From an uncultured Myxococcales bacterium (lineage in GTDB: Bacteria > Myxococcota_A > UBA9042), in NCBI GenBank assembly GCA_903896545.1, contig CAITYF010000132.1, positions 16,151 to 80,150 of the forward strand: a stretch of 64,000 nucleotides of DNA, given 5' to 3'. Shown here piece by piece: positions 1 through 9,974 of the stretch. The number at the start of each line of letters is the position of its first letter. The first letter of the stretch is position 1. Under the pieces are notes generated by a model. The model made no database searches. It had not been told where the DNA came from and worked only from the letters and a program-made list of their open reading frames with translations. The position numbers and the translations under genes were made by a program.

Positions 1-1
1 C

Positions 2-1135
2 GCCACGGTCGCCGTGCTCCTCTCGTTGACGTACTCGCGCGCCGGCTTTGGTGCCGCAGTGGTCGGGGCGCTGCTGTTGGCGGTTGCCGCGCGACAAACG
101 CCGCCAAGTCAGCGCGTCTGGCTGCGCGTCCTCGGCATCGGTTACGCGCTGACCGTCGTGATCGCGTACGCGGTAAACCCGGACATGCGGGCGCGCATCG
201 GCCTGACAGAACGCAGTTATCAAGCGCGCTACACGTTTGAGCAGGCGTGCGTGGGTCAGCCCGGAGAACGGTTGACGGTGCCGCTTCAGGTGAAAAACGC
301 CGGCGAGTGGTCGCTCTCCAACGTGCAAGCCCCGGGCTCCGTGATGTACACGCTGCTGACGCCGATGGGCCGCTTGGTCACGCCGTCGTGGGAAACGGTA
401 CCACTGCCCACGCTGAACCACGGCGAAAAGACCCGCGTGGCGCTCCACCCGCGGCTGCCGAGCAAACCTGGCGAGTACGTGCTAGCCGTCGATATCATCC
501 GCGATCAGGTGCTGCGGATCAGCGCGCTGGACAACCCGATGGCGTGGTTGCGCTGCACCGTGCTCAGTCCCCAGGAAGATGGCGTGTCGCTGCGCAAACG
601 CGGCGTGTCGCTGGGTCGGCCGCTGGACACGTCGATCGTCAGTGTTTCTCGCCCAGCGGATCTGGAACGTCGGCACTACTGGCGCGCGGCGCTGTTGCTC
701 TTTGCGCGTCGTCCGCTCCTGGGCTACGGCGCCGATCGCTTCCACCTCGTGCACCGCGGCTGGGTGCCTGACCAAAGCTATGACGATCGCGCCCGGGCGC
801 ATTCGGTAGGCGGCGAGACGGCCGTGGATTTTGGCCTGCTGGGTATCGGCGTGCTGCTGTTGCTCCTCTGGGTTTCCGGCAAGCGCCTGTGGCAGATCCT
901 GCGGCGCGGACAACTTCCTGACGATGCACCAGCTCTCGCCGCAATGGCTGCGCTCGGTGGGCTTGCCGTGCACAGTCAGGTCGACTATTTTCTCGCGTAC
1001 ACGCAGGTGGCGGTCTTTGTTTGGCCGCTCCTGGGGCTGGCATGCGGCGCGCCGTTGACCGCCGCAGATGCAAACGGAACCTCAGATGCCGCAAACGACG
1101 ACACCCGCGATCCTGCACCTGACGCTGAACGGTGA
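2..1135 (+). CDS. O-antigen ligase-like (Wzy_C) membrane protein, 5' end cut by window
   Basis: C-terminal part of a multi-pass membrane protein; the reading frame is open to the window edge, so the true start lies upstream. A Wzy_C-type signature is visible: the motif LTYSRAG at the first membrane helix, then [10 protein letters not shown], then [19 protein letters not shown] followed by a run of leucines. O-antigen ligases and polymerases transfer lipid-linked glycans in the periplasm or outer inner-membrane face. Between the first helices and the PLLGYG motif is a roughly 150-residue hydrophilic loop that looks like a small beta domain and is unusual for the family. The last 50 bases overlap thiS, so the two are probably co-transcribed. 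The exact substrate cannot be told. Confidence 0.7.
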   Translation, partial: ATVAVLLSLTYSRAGFGAAVVGALLLAVAARQTPPSQRVWLRVLGIGYALTVVIAYAVNPDMRARIGLTERSYQARYTFEQACVGQPGERLTVPLQVKNAGEWSLSNVQAPGSVMYTLLTPMGRLVTPSWETVPLPTLNHGEKTRVALHPRLPSKPGEYVLAVDIIRDQVLRISALDNPMAWLRCTVLSPQEDGVSLRKRGVSLGRPLDTSIVSVSRPADLERRHYWRAALLLFARRPLLGYGADRFHLVHRGWVPDQSYDDRARAHSVGGETAVDFGLLGIGVLLLLLWVSGKRLWQILRRGQLPDDAPALAAMAALGGLAVHSQVDYFLAYTQVAVFVWPLLGLACGAPLTAADANGTSDAANDDTRDPAPDAER

Positions 1136-1316
1136 GCCGCGTACGGCAAGCGCGGGCGAGACCGTGGCGGACCTGCTGCGGGCGTTGAACCTGCCGCGGG
1201 AAACTGTGGCAGTCGAGCGGAACCGCGATGTGGTGCGCCGTGCCGATCACGCGACGACGGCGCTTGCGGACGGCGATGTGATCGAGTTGGTGCAATTTGT
1301 CGGCGGCGGCGCGTAA
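1086..1316 (+). CDS. thiS: ThiS sulfur carrier protein
   Basis: Small ubiquitin-like sulfur carrier of about 76 residues that would donate sulfur to ThiG during thiazole formation. The beta-grasp pattern is readable: [20 protein letters not shown] near the N-terminus and [14 protein letters not shown] at the end. An in-frame ATG at 1068 would add six residues; 1086 gives the usual family length. The gene begins inside the preceding ligase gene and ends 12 bases before thiG. Odd point: the chain ends GGGA, with an alanine after the glycines, whereas ThiS is normally activated at a free C-terminal glycine. Either this residue is trimmed or the protein works atypically. The order thiS-thiG-thiE/tenI supports the call. 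Confidence 0.85.
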   Translation: MPQTTTPAILHLTLNGEPRTASAGETVADLLRALNLPRETVAVERNRDVVRRADHATTALADGDVIELVQFVGGGA

Positions 1317-1328
1317 GGAGTGAAGGAA

Positions 1329-2126
1329 ATGACAACGCAAGATTGGACGCCGCAAGGCGACACGTGGACGCTGGCCGGCCGCACTTTCTCGTCGCGCCTC
1401 TTGGTTGGCACGGGCAAGTACCCGTCGCTGGAGATGCAGCGCGAGGCGATTCTGCAATCGGGCGCTGAAATCGTGACGGTGGCGGTGCGGCGCGTGGACC
1501 TTTCGGGGAAGACCGGCCCGACGGTGCTCGACGCCCTCGATCGGCAGCGGCACACGCTCTTGCCCAACACGGCGGGCTGCTATTCCGCGGACGAAGCAGT
1601 TCGCACCGCGCGGTTGGCGCGTGAAGTTGGCATGGGCGATCTGGTGAAGCTGGAAGTGATCGGCGATCCCATGACGCTCTTTCCCGACAACCAAGCGACG
1701 CTGGCTGCGGCGAAAATTCTCGTTGCCGAAGGCTTTTCCGTGCTGCCGTATTGCAGTGACGATCCGATCATCTGTCTGAAGCTGGCCGAAATCGGCTGCG
1801 TCGCCGTGATGCCACTTGGCGCGCCGATCGGTTCGGGGCTCGGCATTCGCAATCCGTATAACCTGAAAATTATTCTGGAACAGGCGACGGTGCCGGTGCT
1901 TGTGGATGCCGGCGTGGGCACCGCATCGGACGCAGCGATTGCGTTGGAGCTGGGCTGCTCCGCAGTGCTGATGAACACCGCGATTGCAAGTGCGCAACAG
2001 CCCGTCGCGATGGCCATTGCCATGCGTCAGGCGGTCGAAGCGGGACGCCTCGCGTTTCGCGCCGGACGCATCGAAAAGCGCCTCTACGCGAACGCTTCGA
2101 GCCCGATCACCGGTCTCATCGGCTGA
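1329..2126 (+). CDS. thiG: Thiazole synthase ThiG
   Basis: Thiazole synthase, which condenses 1-deoxyxylulose 5-phosphate, dehydroglycine and ThiS-thiocarboxylate sulfur into the thiazole of thiamine. 265 residues, normal for the family, with a (beta/alpha)8 barrel pattern. Visible family marks are [10 protein letters not shown] near residue 25, the Schiff-base lysine in VKLEVIGD (K107), the phosphate loop [11 protein letters not shown], and the conserved tail around [21 protein letters not shown] sequence. The ATG at 1329 is chosen over an in-frame GTG at 1320 because the AAGGAG at 1315-1320 is correctly spaced for 1329. The stop overlaps the next start (TGATG), so translation of the following gene is probably coupled. 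Confidence 0.95.
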   Translation: MTTQDWTPQGDTWTLAGRTFSSRLLVGTGKYPSLEMQREAILQSGAEIVTVAVRRVDLSGKTGPTVLDALDRQRHTLLPNTAGCYSADEAVRTARLAREVGMGDLVKLEVIGDPMTLFPDNQATLAAAKILVAEGFSVLPYCSDDPIICLKLAEIGCVAVMPLGAPIGSGLGIRNPYNLKIILEQATVPVLVDAGVGTASDAAIALELGCSAVLMNTAIASAQQPVAMAIAMRQAVEAGRLAFRAGRIEKRLYANASSPITGLIG

Positions 2127-2749
2127 TGGCGCCGCCGCTTCTGATGGCGATTGCGCCCGATGGTTGGTACGCCGACGCGACTTTTGCCGACCACCTCGCG
2201 GCGTTTGCCGGAGCGACCGAACCTCTGGGTGAATCGGCGGCTGTTTATTTGCGCGCCCACGGTTGGTCCACGGCCGAATGGCTCGCTCAGCTGGAACGGC
2301 TGCCGCGGCCGCCCGCGTTGCGCGTGGGCATCTCGTTACCGGTCGACGCTGACCTTCCCGATGCGAGTGAGTTGCTGAGCGAAGCGGGCGTCGACTTCGT
2401 GCACCTGACCGAGCGCGACGCGGACCGGCCGATGCAAGCGTGGCAGCCGTTGCAAGTGAGCCGTGTGTGTCACAACCCGCACGATGCGCGACGGCGCTGG
2501 CTCTTGGGCTCGACTTGGCTGGTGGTGTCCCCGATTTTCACCACACCTTCCAAGCCCGACGCAACACCACTTGGCGGCGCGGGCCTCGCCGTTGCCGTTC
2601 AATCGGCACCAGGGCGCGTGATCGCGCTCGGTGGGATCACGGCTGGAAATACCCAGGAATGCCTTGCTGCAGGCGCGGTTGGCGTTGCAGTGCAGCGTGC
2701 GGCGTGGACAAATGTAGAGACACTCGTGCGATCGCTTGGGAATGCTTGA
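2126..2749 (+). CDS. Thiamine phosphate synthase/TenI-like protein
   Basis: 207-residue TIM-barrel protein of the ThiE/TenI superfamily. The recognisable part is the second half: VVSPIFTTPSKPD, then PLGGAGL, then a phosphate-binding loop ALGGITAGN and a final GAVGVAVQRA. The N-terminal half is divergent and I do not see the usual pyrimidine-pyrophosphate residues of ThiE. It may therefore be a TenI-type thiazole tautomerase that works on the ThiG product rather than a thiamine phosphate synthase. The start overlaps the thiG stop by one base. It is the last gene of the thi cluster; 183 bases follow before the next start, in which no gene is seen. Confidence 0.75.
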   Translation: MAPPLLMAIAPDGWYADATFADHLAAFAGATEPLGESAAVYLRAHGWSTAEWLAQLERLPRPPALRVGISLPVDADLPDASELLSEAGVDFVHLTERDADRPMQAWQPLQVSRVCHNPHDARRRWLLGSTWLVVSPIFTTPSKPDATPLGGAGLAVAVQSAPGRVIALGGITAGNTQECLAAGAVGVAVQRAAWTNVETLVRSLGNA

Positions 2750-2932
2750 CGGAACCCCGCTGCTTGACGACGATACGGGTGCCGAAACCGCTCGATGCGT
2801 TCCTGCGCGCGCGGCGGCTCACACGGGCTAGACCGCGCTTTTTACACAAGGCGGAGCTGGCTCGGTGGTAGAAGGCGCGTGCGCAAGACGCCGCGGAACG
2901 AGACGGTACGACACCGACGACACGGAGCCGGC

Positions 2933-4963
2933 ATGTTCGCCATTACGATTCGAGAACGAAGTGGTCAGGTGTACACCTTCCATTTCGACAAACCGGAAGT
3001 CCTGATCGGCCGCGTCAAAGGCAATGACGTCATTTTGCCCAAGCAAAACATCTCCAAGCGCCACGCGTTGGTGCGGGTGAATGGGCCGCGCTTTGTCATT
3101 GAGGACTTCGGCTCGACGAACGGCACGTATGTGAACGGCCACCGCATCACGGGCGCCGTGGAAATCGGCGCGGACGACAAGGTGTATCTCGGCGACTTCG
3201 TCATGAACTTTGTCGACCTGTCCAACGCGGATTTGTCGTCGGCGCCTGAACTGCCGATGCCGGAAGGCCCGATCACGAACACGACGCTGGACCCCGGCGC
3301 GATTGCTGAACCGGCACCGGCGGAAGAGCCCCGTGGCCGCAAGGCGCGTGCGGCGGCGAAGGAAGAAGAGGACGTCGCGGCGACGCGTTTTGACATGGGC
3401 GACAACGACCTGCTCGCCGCAGCGCTGGCTGAAGCGAGTGCCGAAGCGCCGGTCAACGCGACGCTGGTGGGCTCGCCGGAAATGGCCGCGCACTTCAACG
3501 CGATCGACGCCGCCCATCACGCCGACCTGGGTGACGCCCCGGCGATTCCGGCGGATTGGGGTATCGAGTTCACCAAGGTCCCCGCCGATCTGCACGAAGA
3601 ACCGGTGAAACCTGAGCCCGCGCGCGTGGCGCCTGCGACCGTCGCACCTGCAGCCATCACGAGCGATTCCGTGCGCCGCACGATCATCCCGCCGCTGGGT
3701 CCGCTGCCGCGCATGACCGGCTCCGTGGTGCCTTTGCCGGCCTTCGAGCTGGGCTCGCGGTCGCCAACCTCGCCGGCCATCCCGATGGACGTCGCGCCGG
3801 TGGATCCGCAGTATTTTGAAGATCTCGCCGCGCTTTACCGCGCCGCGTTGCGCGATCTGCGCCCGGCAATCCCGCAAGACGCGTCGGCGATGTCCGATAC
3901 CGAGTGGGCGGAGATGGAAGACCGCGTCGTTGCCTTTGTCGATGCCGCCGAGCGGCGGGGCGAGCTGTCCGCGGACCTCGATATCCCGCAGATGAAGCGC
4001 GATTTGATCTACGAGTTGGCAGGTCTGGGCCCGCTGGAGCCAATTCTGGACGATCCGACGGTCGAGTCGATCGAAGTCAACCACGCGGCGCAGCTCTTCG
4101 TGTTCCGCAATGGTCGGCGCGAAGCGGTCGCCGAGCGTTTTTCTTGCCAGCCGGCGTTGTCGGCGGCGGTCGATCGCCTCGTTCGCGCCACGGGTCTGGT
4201 GCGTGGTCCCGCTGATCAGCACGTGGAAGGCACGCTTGTGGACGGGACGACCGTGCGCATCGTGTGGCCGCCGCTGTGCCCGACCGGTCCGACCGTGCTG
4301 CTGCGGAAACCGCGCGTGCATTCGCCGACGATCGACGAACTGGTCGATCGCGGCAACATCACACCGCATGCCGCCGCTTGCCTGAAGTATCTCGTGCGCT
4401 CGCAGCGCTCCATCGCGATTTGCGGTTGGCCGCACGCGGGTCGCCGCACGGTGATGAACGCGCTGGCGCTGCTCATCGGCAAGGAAGAACGGCTGGTCGT
4501 CTGTGAGGATGGTCGCCGCCTGCGCTTGCCGCACGAGCACGTGGTGCGTTTGGACGCCGCCGCGCACGACAGCCGCACGCCGATTCTCGACATCGCGCGC
4601 AAGCTCGTGCCGGACTGGCTGCTCATTGGTGAAGGTGCGGGTGTTGATTTTGCCGCGCTCGTGAGCGCCGCGACGGACGAAGGTTTGCCGCCGTGGATCG
4701 CGACCTTCTACATCGGACAGCGCTCGTCGGGCTTCCTGCGCCACGCGGTCAACGCGCTGTGCGTGCGCCACCCCGGCGTGTCGCCTGAAATCGGTGCGGC
4801 GCGCATTGCCGGTGCCTTTGAAGGCGTCGCGTCGTTCTCGTGGCTGGACGGCAAGCCCGTTCTCGACCGCGTCGAACTGGTGGGCTACGGCACCGATCAA
4901 CTCGATCTCACGCCGATCGCGTGGGAAGACCTGCCCGAAGACCTGCGTCCGGCGCACTCTTGA
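2933..4963 (+). CDS. FHA domain fused to a degenerate CpaF/TadA-type secretion ATPase
   Basis: 676 residues. An N-terminal FHA domain (about 1-95; VLIGR, then SKRHA, then STNGTYVNGHRI) should bind phosphothreonine. A roughly 230-residue acidic, proline/alanine-rich linker follows. The C-terminal half (about 330-670) aligns by eye with CpaF/TadA type II/IV secretion ATPases: LAGLGPLEPILDDPTVESIEVN, VRIVWPPL, and LLRKPRVHSPTIDELV. The nucleotide site is degenerate: the Walker A position reads CGWPHAGRRT (near residue 496) with no GKT lysine. The GEVRG Walker B-end reads GEGAG, and the Thr-Val-His-Ala region is replaced by WIATFYIG. It is probably a non-hydrolysing scaffold. ATG at 2933 has GGAG eight bases upstream; an upstream in-frame start at 2795 gives no domain. 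The next FHA gene starts 36 bases downstream. Confidence 0.8.
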   Translation: MFAITIRERSGQVYTFHFDKPEVLIGRVKGNDVILPKQNISKRHALVRVNGPRFVIEDFGSTNGTYVNGHRITGAVEIGADDKVYLGDFVMNFVDLSNADLSSAPELPMPEGPITNTTLDPGAIAEPAPAEEPRGRKARAAAKEEEDVAATRFDMGDNDLLAAALAEASAEAPVNATLVGSPEMAAHFNAIDAAHHADLGDAPAIPADWGIEFTKVPADLHEEPVKPEPARVAPATVAPAAITSDSVRRTIIPPLGPLPRMTGSVVPLPAFELGSRSPTSPAIPMDVAPVDPQYFEDLAALYRAALRDLRPAIPQDASAMSDTEWAEMEDRVVAFVDAAERRGELSADLDIPQMKRDLIYELAGLGPLEPILDDPTVESIEVNHAAQLFVFRNGRREAVAERFSCQPALSAAVDRLVRATGLVRGPADQHVEGTLVDGTTVRIVWPPLCPTGPTVLLRKPRVHSPTIDELVDRGNITPHAAACLKYLVRSQRSIAICGWPHAGRRTVMNALALLIGKEERLVVCEDGRRLRLPHEHVVRLDAAAHDSRTPILDIARKLVPDWLLIGEGAGVDFAALVSAATDEGLPPWIATFYIGQRSSGFLRHAVNALCVRHPGVSPEIGAARIAGAFEGVASFSWLDGKPVLDRVELVGYGTDQLDLTPIAWEDLPEDLRPAHS

Positions 4964-4998
4964 GCGCTGGCCTCGCGACCCGCCGGATGAGGTGAGAC

Positions 4999-6381
4999 GT
5001 GTTCACGCTCATCATTGAAGACAAGCAGGGCGTCGTCGTCGACGAGTACTCGTTTGAAGACGGCGAGTTCATCATTGGCCGCAGCCATCAGGCGGACATC
5101 GTCTTGCAGTCCGATAACGTGTCGCGGCGCCACGCACGCCTGTTCACGCAGGGCGGCAAGTGCTTCGTCGAAGACTTGAAGGCCGCCAACGGCATTTGGC
5201 TGAGCGGCAAGCGGATCTACAACACGTCCGAATTGCCCAAGTCGGCGCAGCTGCGGATCGGCGATTTCTTCCTGCATCTGGAAGGCGCTTCGCAGCCGCG
5301 AACGGTGAGCAACGTCGTGTACGCGCGGATCGTGCCGGTGGCGGGCAGCATCGGCGTTGCGACTGACTTGTCGCAGCCAACCGTGCTGGTCGGACGCGGG
5401 AAAGACTGCGGCATCGTCCTGCATGACGTCTCGGTCTCCCGCATTCACGCCAAGATCGCGCGGCTGCCCGATGGGCGCACGACCGTCGAGGATCTGCGCA
5501 GCTCCAACGGGACGTTCGTCAACGATCACCGCGTGGAAAATCAGGAACTGGCGCACGGCGACCGCCTGCGCTTTGGCACCGTCGCGTTTGTGTATCAGGT
5601 GGATGGGCAGCCAGCCCTTGCGACCGAGGACTTACACGAGGCCAATCAGGGCGGTCGGTTGATTCCGCCGCCGTCCGGTCCGCGCGGCTGGTCGTCGGCG
5701 CCTGCTCCGTCTGGACACACGCACGCGGATCCGGTTGCGCCGTCGTCGCTTCTGGCGCCACCGCGCTCCGTGTTGCCGCAAGTGGCGCTTGTGGCTGTGA
5801 TCGCCGTTGCGGCCGTGTGCCTGATCGTGCTTGTCGGCATCGCCTACGACAAGTGGTTGGCCACGCGTCCCAACGCTGCAACGGCCGCTGCCGCAGAAAA
5901 GCCCGCGCAAGTGGCCGACGTCGCGGCACCCACGCCGACTGATCACGCGCAGTTTGACCTACTCTTGACGCGCGGTCAGGACGCCGTCGCGCGGCGGCAG
6001 TGGGACGAAGCGCAGGACTTGTTTGAGAAGGCCAAACGGATCGACACGATCCATCCGCGGCCGACGGAGGCGCTGAACCTCATCAACCGCGAGAAGCGCA
6101 ACGGCGCCAAGTTTTCCCAGGCTGAAGCCGCGTTTGCCAAGCACGACTACGAGGCGGCGATTTCCGCCAACAAGTCGATTTCTCAGGATTCCGTGTACCG
6201 GCGCGATGCGAACACTGCGCTGGAAGCCATCGCCGGTCTGCTGGAAATGGACGGCGACTCCGCGTGCATCGCCAAGGACTGGGTGAAGTGCCAGAATCTG
6301 TACCTGACCGCGATTTCCACGGATTTTGCCAAGCCGGAAGTCAACGCCAAGTACGCAAAGTCTATGAAGAAACATCGGTAA
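4999..6381 (+). CDS. Two FHA domains, transmembrane helix and TPR-like periplasmic region
   Basis: 460 residues starting at GTG with GAGGTGAG just upstream. FHA1 is about residues 1-96 (FIIGRSHQADIVL, SRRHARL, KAANGIWLSG). FHA2 is about 105-203 (VGRGKDCGIVL, VSRIHAKI, RSSNGTFVNDHR). FHA1 has AANG in place of the usual STNG. After a proline/serine linker comes one membrane helix (about 261-286), then an alpha-helical tail with TPR-like periodicity (ARRQWDEAQDLFEKAKRID). The FHA part is cytosolic and the tail periplasmic if the positive-inside rule holds. It is paired with the FHA-pseudoATPase gene 36 bases upstream, and both probably report Ser/Thr kinase signals to an envelope machine. The machine itself is not identified in this window. 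Confidence 0.8.
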   Translation: MFTLIIEDKQGVVVDEYSFEDGEFIIGRSHQADIVLQSDNVSRRHARLFTQGGKCFVEDLKAANGIWLSGKRIYNTSELPKSAQLRIGDFFLHLEGASQPRTVSNVVYARIVPVAGSIGVATDLSQPTVLVGRGKDCGIVLHDVSVSRIHAKIARLPDGRTTVEDLRSSNGTFVNDHRVENQELAHGDRLRFGTVAFVYQVDGQPALATEDLHEANQGGRLIPPPSGPRGWSSAPAPSGHTHADPVAPSSLLAPPRSVLPQVALVAVIAVAAVCLIVLVGIAYDKWLATRPNAATAAAAEKPAQVADVAAPTPTDHAQFDLLLTRGQDAVARRQWDEAQDLFEKAKRIDTIHPRPTEALNLINREKRNGAKFSQAEAAFAKHDYEAAISANKSISQDSVYRRDANTALEAIAGLLEMDGDSACIAKDWVKCQNLYLTAISTDFAKPEVNAKYAKSMKKHR

Positions 6382-6405
6382 TACGCCCCTGGGGAGGGGA
6401 ACAAC

Positions 6406-8385
6406 ATGACGCACAACAACGAGACGATTACGTCCTCGCTGATCGAGGATCGGCGTTTTGCACCGCCCAAGGCCTTTGTCGCACGCGCGCATTTGCGCGA
6501 TCCGGCGGCCGCGAACGCGCTTCGTCAGGCTGCGGCGGCCGATCCGGTGGCGTATTGGAGCCAAGCGGCGCGGGAAGAACTGCGCTGGTCCAAGCCGTTC
6601 AAACAGACGCTGGACTGGTCCAACGCGCCGCACGCGAAGTGGTTTGCCGACGGCGAGCTGAACGTCAGCGACAACTGCCTGGATCGCCACTGCGAGAGCA
6701 GTCGTGTGCACAAGGCGGCGCTGATTTGGGAAGGCGAACCCGTGAACGGCGGCGAACCTGAAGTCCGCACGCTGACCTACGGGCAGCTGCGCGCGCAGGT
6801 GCAAAAGGCCGCGCAGGTGCTGTTGCGTTTGGGCGTGCAGAAGGGAGATCGCGTGGCGATCTACATGCCGCTGGTGCCGGAAGCGGCCATCGCGATGCTG
6901 GCGTGCACGCGGATCGGCGCGGTGCATTCGGTGATCTTTGGCGGATTCTCTGCCGAATCGCTGCGGGACCGCATCAACGACGCGGGCGCCAAGCTGGTCG
7001 TCACCGCGGACGGTGGCTGGCGGCGCGGACAGGCGCTGCGGTTGAAAGACGTCGTGGATGAAGCGCTGAGCCATGACGCGCCGGGCGTGCAGTCCGTGCT
7101 CGTTGTGCGGCGAACCGGCGACGCTGTGCAATGGACTCCGGGTCGCGACCACTGGTGGCACGAGCACATGGAGGCCAGCAAAGCCGTGGGCACGCCCGTG
7201 CCGGTCCCTGCGGAGCACCCGTTCTTCATCCTCTACACATCGGGCACCACCGGCAAGCCCAAGGGCATCCTGCACACGACGGGCGGCTACCTCACCCACG
7301 TCACGCGCACGTTCAAGCAGGTCTTTGACATCCGGGACGACGACCTCTACTGGTGCACGGCGGACATCGGCTGGATCACGGGGCACAGCTACGTCATCTA
7401 CGGTCCGCTCTCGGCTGGCGCGACGGTGTTCCTGTACGAAGGCGCGCCCGCGTTCCCCGACAAAGATCGCTTCTGGGACATCATCGAGCGTCACCGCATC
7501 AGCATCTTCTACACGGCGCCCACCGCGCTCCGCACGTTCATGGCGTGGGGCGAGGCGCCGATTCTGAAGCACGACCTCACGTCACTGCGGCTTTTGGGGA
7601 CGGTTGGCGAGCCGATCAACCCGGCTGCGTGGGTCTGGTATCACGAGATCATCGGCGGCGGGCGTTGTCCCATCGTCGATACCTGGTGGCAAACCGAAAC
7701 GGGTGGCATCCTGATTGCGCCACTTCCCGGCGTGCAGGAGTGCGTACCCGGCACGGCGACTTTGCCGTTGCCCGGCATTCTGCCCGACATCGTTGGCCCT
7801 GACGGCGAATCGCAGCCCGCCAACGCTGGTGGCCTCCTCGTCCTCAAGCACCCTTGGCCCGGCATGGCGCGAACGATCTGGGGCGACGACGCGCGCTTCA
7901 AGGAAACCTACTTCTCGCGCGTTCCCGGCATCTACTTCACCGGCGACGGCGCAAGGCGCGACAGCGACGGCAACTTTTGGATCATGGGCCGCGTGGACGA
8001 CGTGCTCAACGTGTCGGGCCACCGGATCGGCACGATGGAAGTCGAGTCGGCGCTGGTCAGTCACCCACTTGTGGCAGAAGCGGCAGTCGTCGGTCGGCCC
8101 GATCCGATCACAGGCCAAGCGCTGGTGGCTTTTGTGACGCTCAACGCGGGTACGCCGCAGTCCAAGGAGCTTACCGAGACACTGCGTCTGCACGTGGGCC
8201 ACGAAATCGGCGCGCTGGCACGTCCGGCCGAAGTGCGGTTCGCAGCGGCGCTGCCCAAAACGCGGTCGGGCAAGATCATGCGGCGCTTGTTGCGTGAGCT
8301 GGCCGGCCAAGGCACGGTGTCCGGCGACACGTCGACGCTGGAAGACTTTGGCGTGCTGGAAGCGCTGCGAGCGAGCGAGGATTAG
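6406..8385 (+). CDS. acs: Acetyl-CoA synthetase (AMP-forming)
   Basis: 659 residues, close to the usual 650. It activates acetate (or propionate) with ATP to acyl-AMP and then to acyl-CoA in the cytosol. Adenylate-forming motifs are complete: P-loop [11 protein letters not shown], aromatic [22 protein letters not shown], the hinge region [20 protein letters not shown], and the C-terminal lysine in [11 protein letters not shown] that is the usual regulatory acetylation site. Start ATG at 6406 has GGGGAGGGG upstream. It begins 24 bases after the FHA/TPR gene. It ends six bases before a convergent gene and no clear hairpin-T terminator is visible between them. Substrate choice between acetate and propionate is inferred from overall family likeness. 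Confidence 0.95.
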   Translation: MTHNNETITSSLIEDRRFAPPKAFVARAHLRDPAAANALRQAAAADPVAYWSQAAREELRWSKPFKQTLDWSNAPHAKWFADGELNVSDNCLDRHCESSRVHKAALIWEGEPVNGGEPEVRTLTYGQLRAQVQKAAQVLLRLGVQKGDRVAIYMPLVPEAAIAMLACTRIGAVHSVIFGGFSAESLRDRINDAGAKLVVTADGGWRRGQALRLKDVVDEALSHDAPGVQSVLVVRRTGDAVQWTPGRDHWWHEHMEASKAVGTPVPVPAEHPFFILYTSGTTGKPKGILHTTGGYLTHVTRTFKQVFDIRDDDLYWCTADIGWITGHSYVIYGPLSAGATVFLYEGAPAFPDKDRFWDIIERHRISIFYTAPTALRTFMAWGEAPILKHDLTSLRLLGTVGEPINPAAWVWYHEIIGGGRCPIVDTWWQTETGGILIAPLPGVQECVPGTATLPLPGILPDIVGPDGESQPANAGGLLVLKHPWPGMARTIWGDDARFKETYFSRVPGIYFTGDGARRDSDGNFWIMGRVDDVLNVSGHRIGTMEVESALVSHPLVAEAAVVGRPDPITGQALVAFVTLNAGTPQSKELTETLRLHVGHEIGALARPAEVRFAAALPKTRSGKIMRRLLRELAGQGTVSGDTSTLEDFGVLEALRASED

Positions 8386-8391
8386 CAGCTC

Positions 8392-8985
8392 TCAGGGCCT
8401 TTCGGCATCCAGCGTCTCTACCGCGTGCACCGCCGTGTGGGGCACCGTCCACAGCTGAAGTTCGCCCACCACCAAATCCGAGATGCCAATCATCGCGGCC
8501 GAAGTCGGTTGCTTCTCATGGAACCACAGGAACGCCGCGGACCCAATCGCCACCGCGGCGCACAGCGTGTGGTCCAGCCAGCCGCCCACATGACGCTCGC
8601 GACGCGCGCGGTCGCGCAGTTCGGCTTCCGCGAGCTTCAGCTGTATTTCCACGGGCGCGTCGGTCAACAGGTCCCAGCGTTGCCCCGGCTTCACGGGCGT
8701 CAGCGCCATGCCCGCGACGGCGAGCCACGAATCCGTCGCGCCAACCAAGCGCTCGACCCGAAACGCAGGGTCGCTCGTGAGCACTGCAAGGCCGGTCTGC
8801 ACGCCGCCCGATCCGGCAAAAAGTCCCGACCAGCCGTACCACCAAAGTTGCACATGCCGTTCATCCGCGTCGAGCGCCGCGCGTACACGGTCCAAACGCA
8901 GCGATGGCTCCTCGGCGGTCACGGGTGACGCAGCGCAAAGCGTGAGCACGAGGGGGAGAAACAGAACCGGTGCGTAGCGAAACAT
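8392..8985 (-). CDS. Secreted or membrane-anchored protein of unknown function
   Basis: 197 residues from the ATG at 8985. The N-terminus is a clear Sec signal peptide (MFRYAPVLFLPLVLTL, cleavage probably after VTA near residue 24). The mature part has a charged stretch, then weakly hydrophobic segments around GWSGLFAGSGGVQTGLAV and DHTLCAAVAIGSAAFLWF, so it may cross the membrane once or twice. No enzyme motif is seen. The frame stays open upstream to 9519, but that extension has no domain and no signal peptide, so the start after it is preferred. It is convergent with acs (six-base gap) and 83 bases downstream of the HTTM-like gene on the same strand. Confidence 0.6.
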   Translation of the reverse strand: MFRYAPVLFLPLVLTLCAASPVTAEEPSLRLDRVRAALDADERHVQLWWYGWSGLFAGSGGVQTGLAVLTSDPAFRVERLVGATDSWLAVAGMALTPVKPGQRWDLLTDAPVEIQLKLAEAELRDRARRERHVGGWLDHTLCAAVAIGSAAFLWFHEKQPTSAAMIGISDLVVGELQLWTVPHTAVHAVETLDAERP

Positions 8986-9068
8986 GGCGCTCCTGGACGA
9001 GGTCGGCCCGACGATGCGTTGGCGCCATCTGCGGTTCCGTGCGAGTGTGCCGACCGCGGCGCCGCCGG

Positions 9069-9974
9069 TCAACGCGGCAAGAGTGCTGCCGAGAATTGGG
9101 GACGTTGCCCGCCGGCTGCCGCGGCCTGATGCGCAATTGCGAACACGGCTGCAACCGCGCACGCGACCGTCGCCGGCATGAGCCAACGCGGTGCTGGCGC
9201 GTCGGACCGATCGTGGGAAGGCGCATCGTCCGCAAAAGCAACGACGAGCAGAAGCACGACGGCGCTCACGTAGCTGATCCCGCCCAGCAGGAAAATACAG
9301 GTGTGCATGCCGACCAGCCCGAAGGCCACCACACGGCGGACCTTTCGCCCACCGAGCAGCAGCGGTCCGGACAACTCCAGTGCCACGGTCGCCAGGGTCA
9401 GCGCGAGCGTGATCTTCGGCGCAGAGACAAGTGCTGTTCGGAGCGCTGCCAACACGCCGTCGGGCACCAAGCCGTCCTGTGAAAGAACGATCGCCTGAAT
9501 CTGAACGCCATCGAGCCACGGCATCCCGCTGTACGCCAGCTTGCTGATGCCCGCGCTCAGGTACGCGGCGCCCAGCAGGGCAGTGGCCCCGGCGTGGGCG
9601 AAGCGTTCATCGGCTCGGTGGTACAGAATACCGATGATCCAGCCAAGCATCGTCACGCCGCTGAAATACAAGTTGCGCGCGGGACCACCCGCAACCTCCG
9701 CAAATGCGGTTGCCAGAAAGCCCAGCGCGACGAGCGCAACAACGCCTGCGCGCCAACGCCCCGCTCCAGCGCCAAACCGCGCCGCGGCAGCCACGCCCAC
9801 AGCGACGATCGCCCAGCGGATCGATGGAGACGCCAAAGCCGCTGAAAACAGCGTCGGGGACGAAACGACGCGGGGTGCTCCGGCCAGTGACAGCGTGTCG
9901 CCAATCACCAGCGCCGCGATTGCGACGCGCAGAGCCGGCGCTTCACGCCACCCTGTCGCGAACGCCGCGCTCAT
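9069..9974 (-). CDS. HTTM-like multi-pass membrane protein
   Basis: 301 residues with about eight hydrophobic helices. The stretch YLSAGISKLAYSGMPWLDG matches the sort of motif seen in HTTM proteins, the membrane domain related to vitamin-K-dependent gamma-carboxylase. I do not see the full carboxylase, so the activity is unknown. Start ATG at 9974 overlaps the stop of the upstream gene (ATGA), which decides it over an in-frame ATG at 10016. The tail after the last helix is alanine/glutamine rich. Translationally coupled to the 151-residue gene before it; HTTM proteins often travel with a small partner of this type, which supports reading the two as one unit. Confidence 0.6.
   Translation of the reverse strand: MSAAFATGWREAPALRVAIAALVIGDTLSLAGAPRVVSSPTLFSAALASPSIRWAIVAVGVAAAARFGAGAGRWRAGVVALVALGFLATAFAEVAGGPARNLYFSGVTMLGWIIGILYHRADERFAHAGATALLGAAYLSAGISKLAYSGMPWLDGVQIQAIVLSQDGLVPDGVLAALRTALVSAPKITLALTLATVALELSGPLLLGGRKVRRVVAFGLVGMHTCIFLLGGISYVSAVVLLLVVAFADDAPSHDRSDAPAPRWLMPATVACAVAAVFAIAHQAAAAGGQRPQFSAALLPR

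Noticed and set aside
1..1328. TPP riboswitch for the thi genes
   Set aside because: thiS begins inside the upstream coding sequence; no aptamer-like sequence is visible before it.
2828..4957. Minus-strand open frame of 709 codons
   Set aside because: Antisense to the FHA-ATPase gene; composition is arginine-rich without domains.
8986..9519. N-terminal extension of the 8392-8985 gene
   Set aside because: Overlaps the HTTM-like gene in another frame and would bury the clear signal peptide in the middle of the protein.
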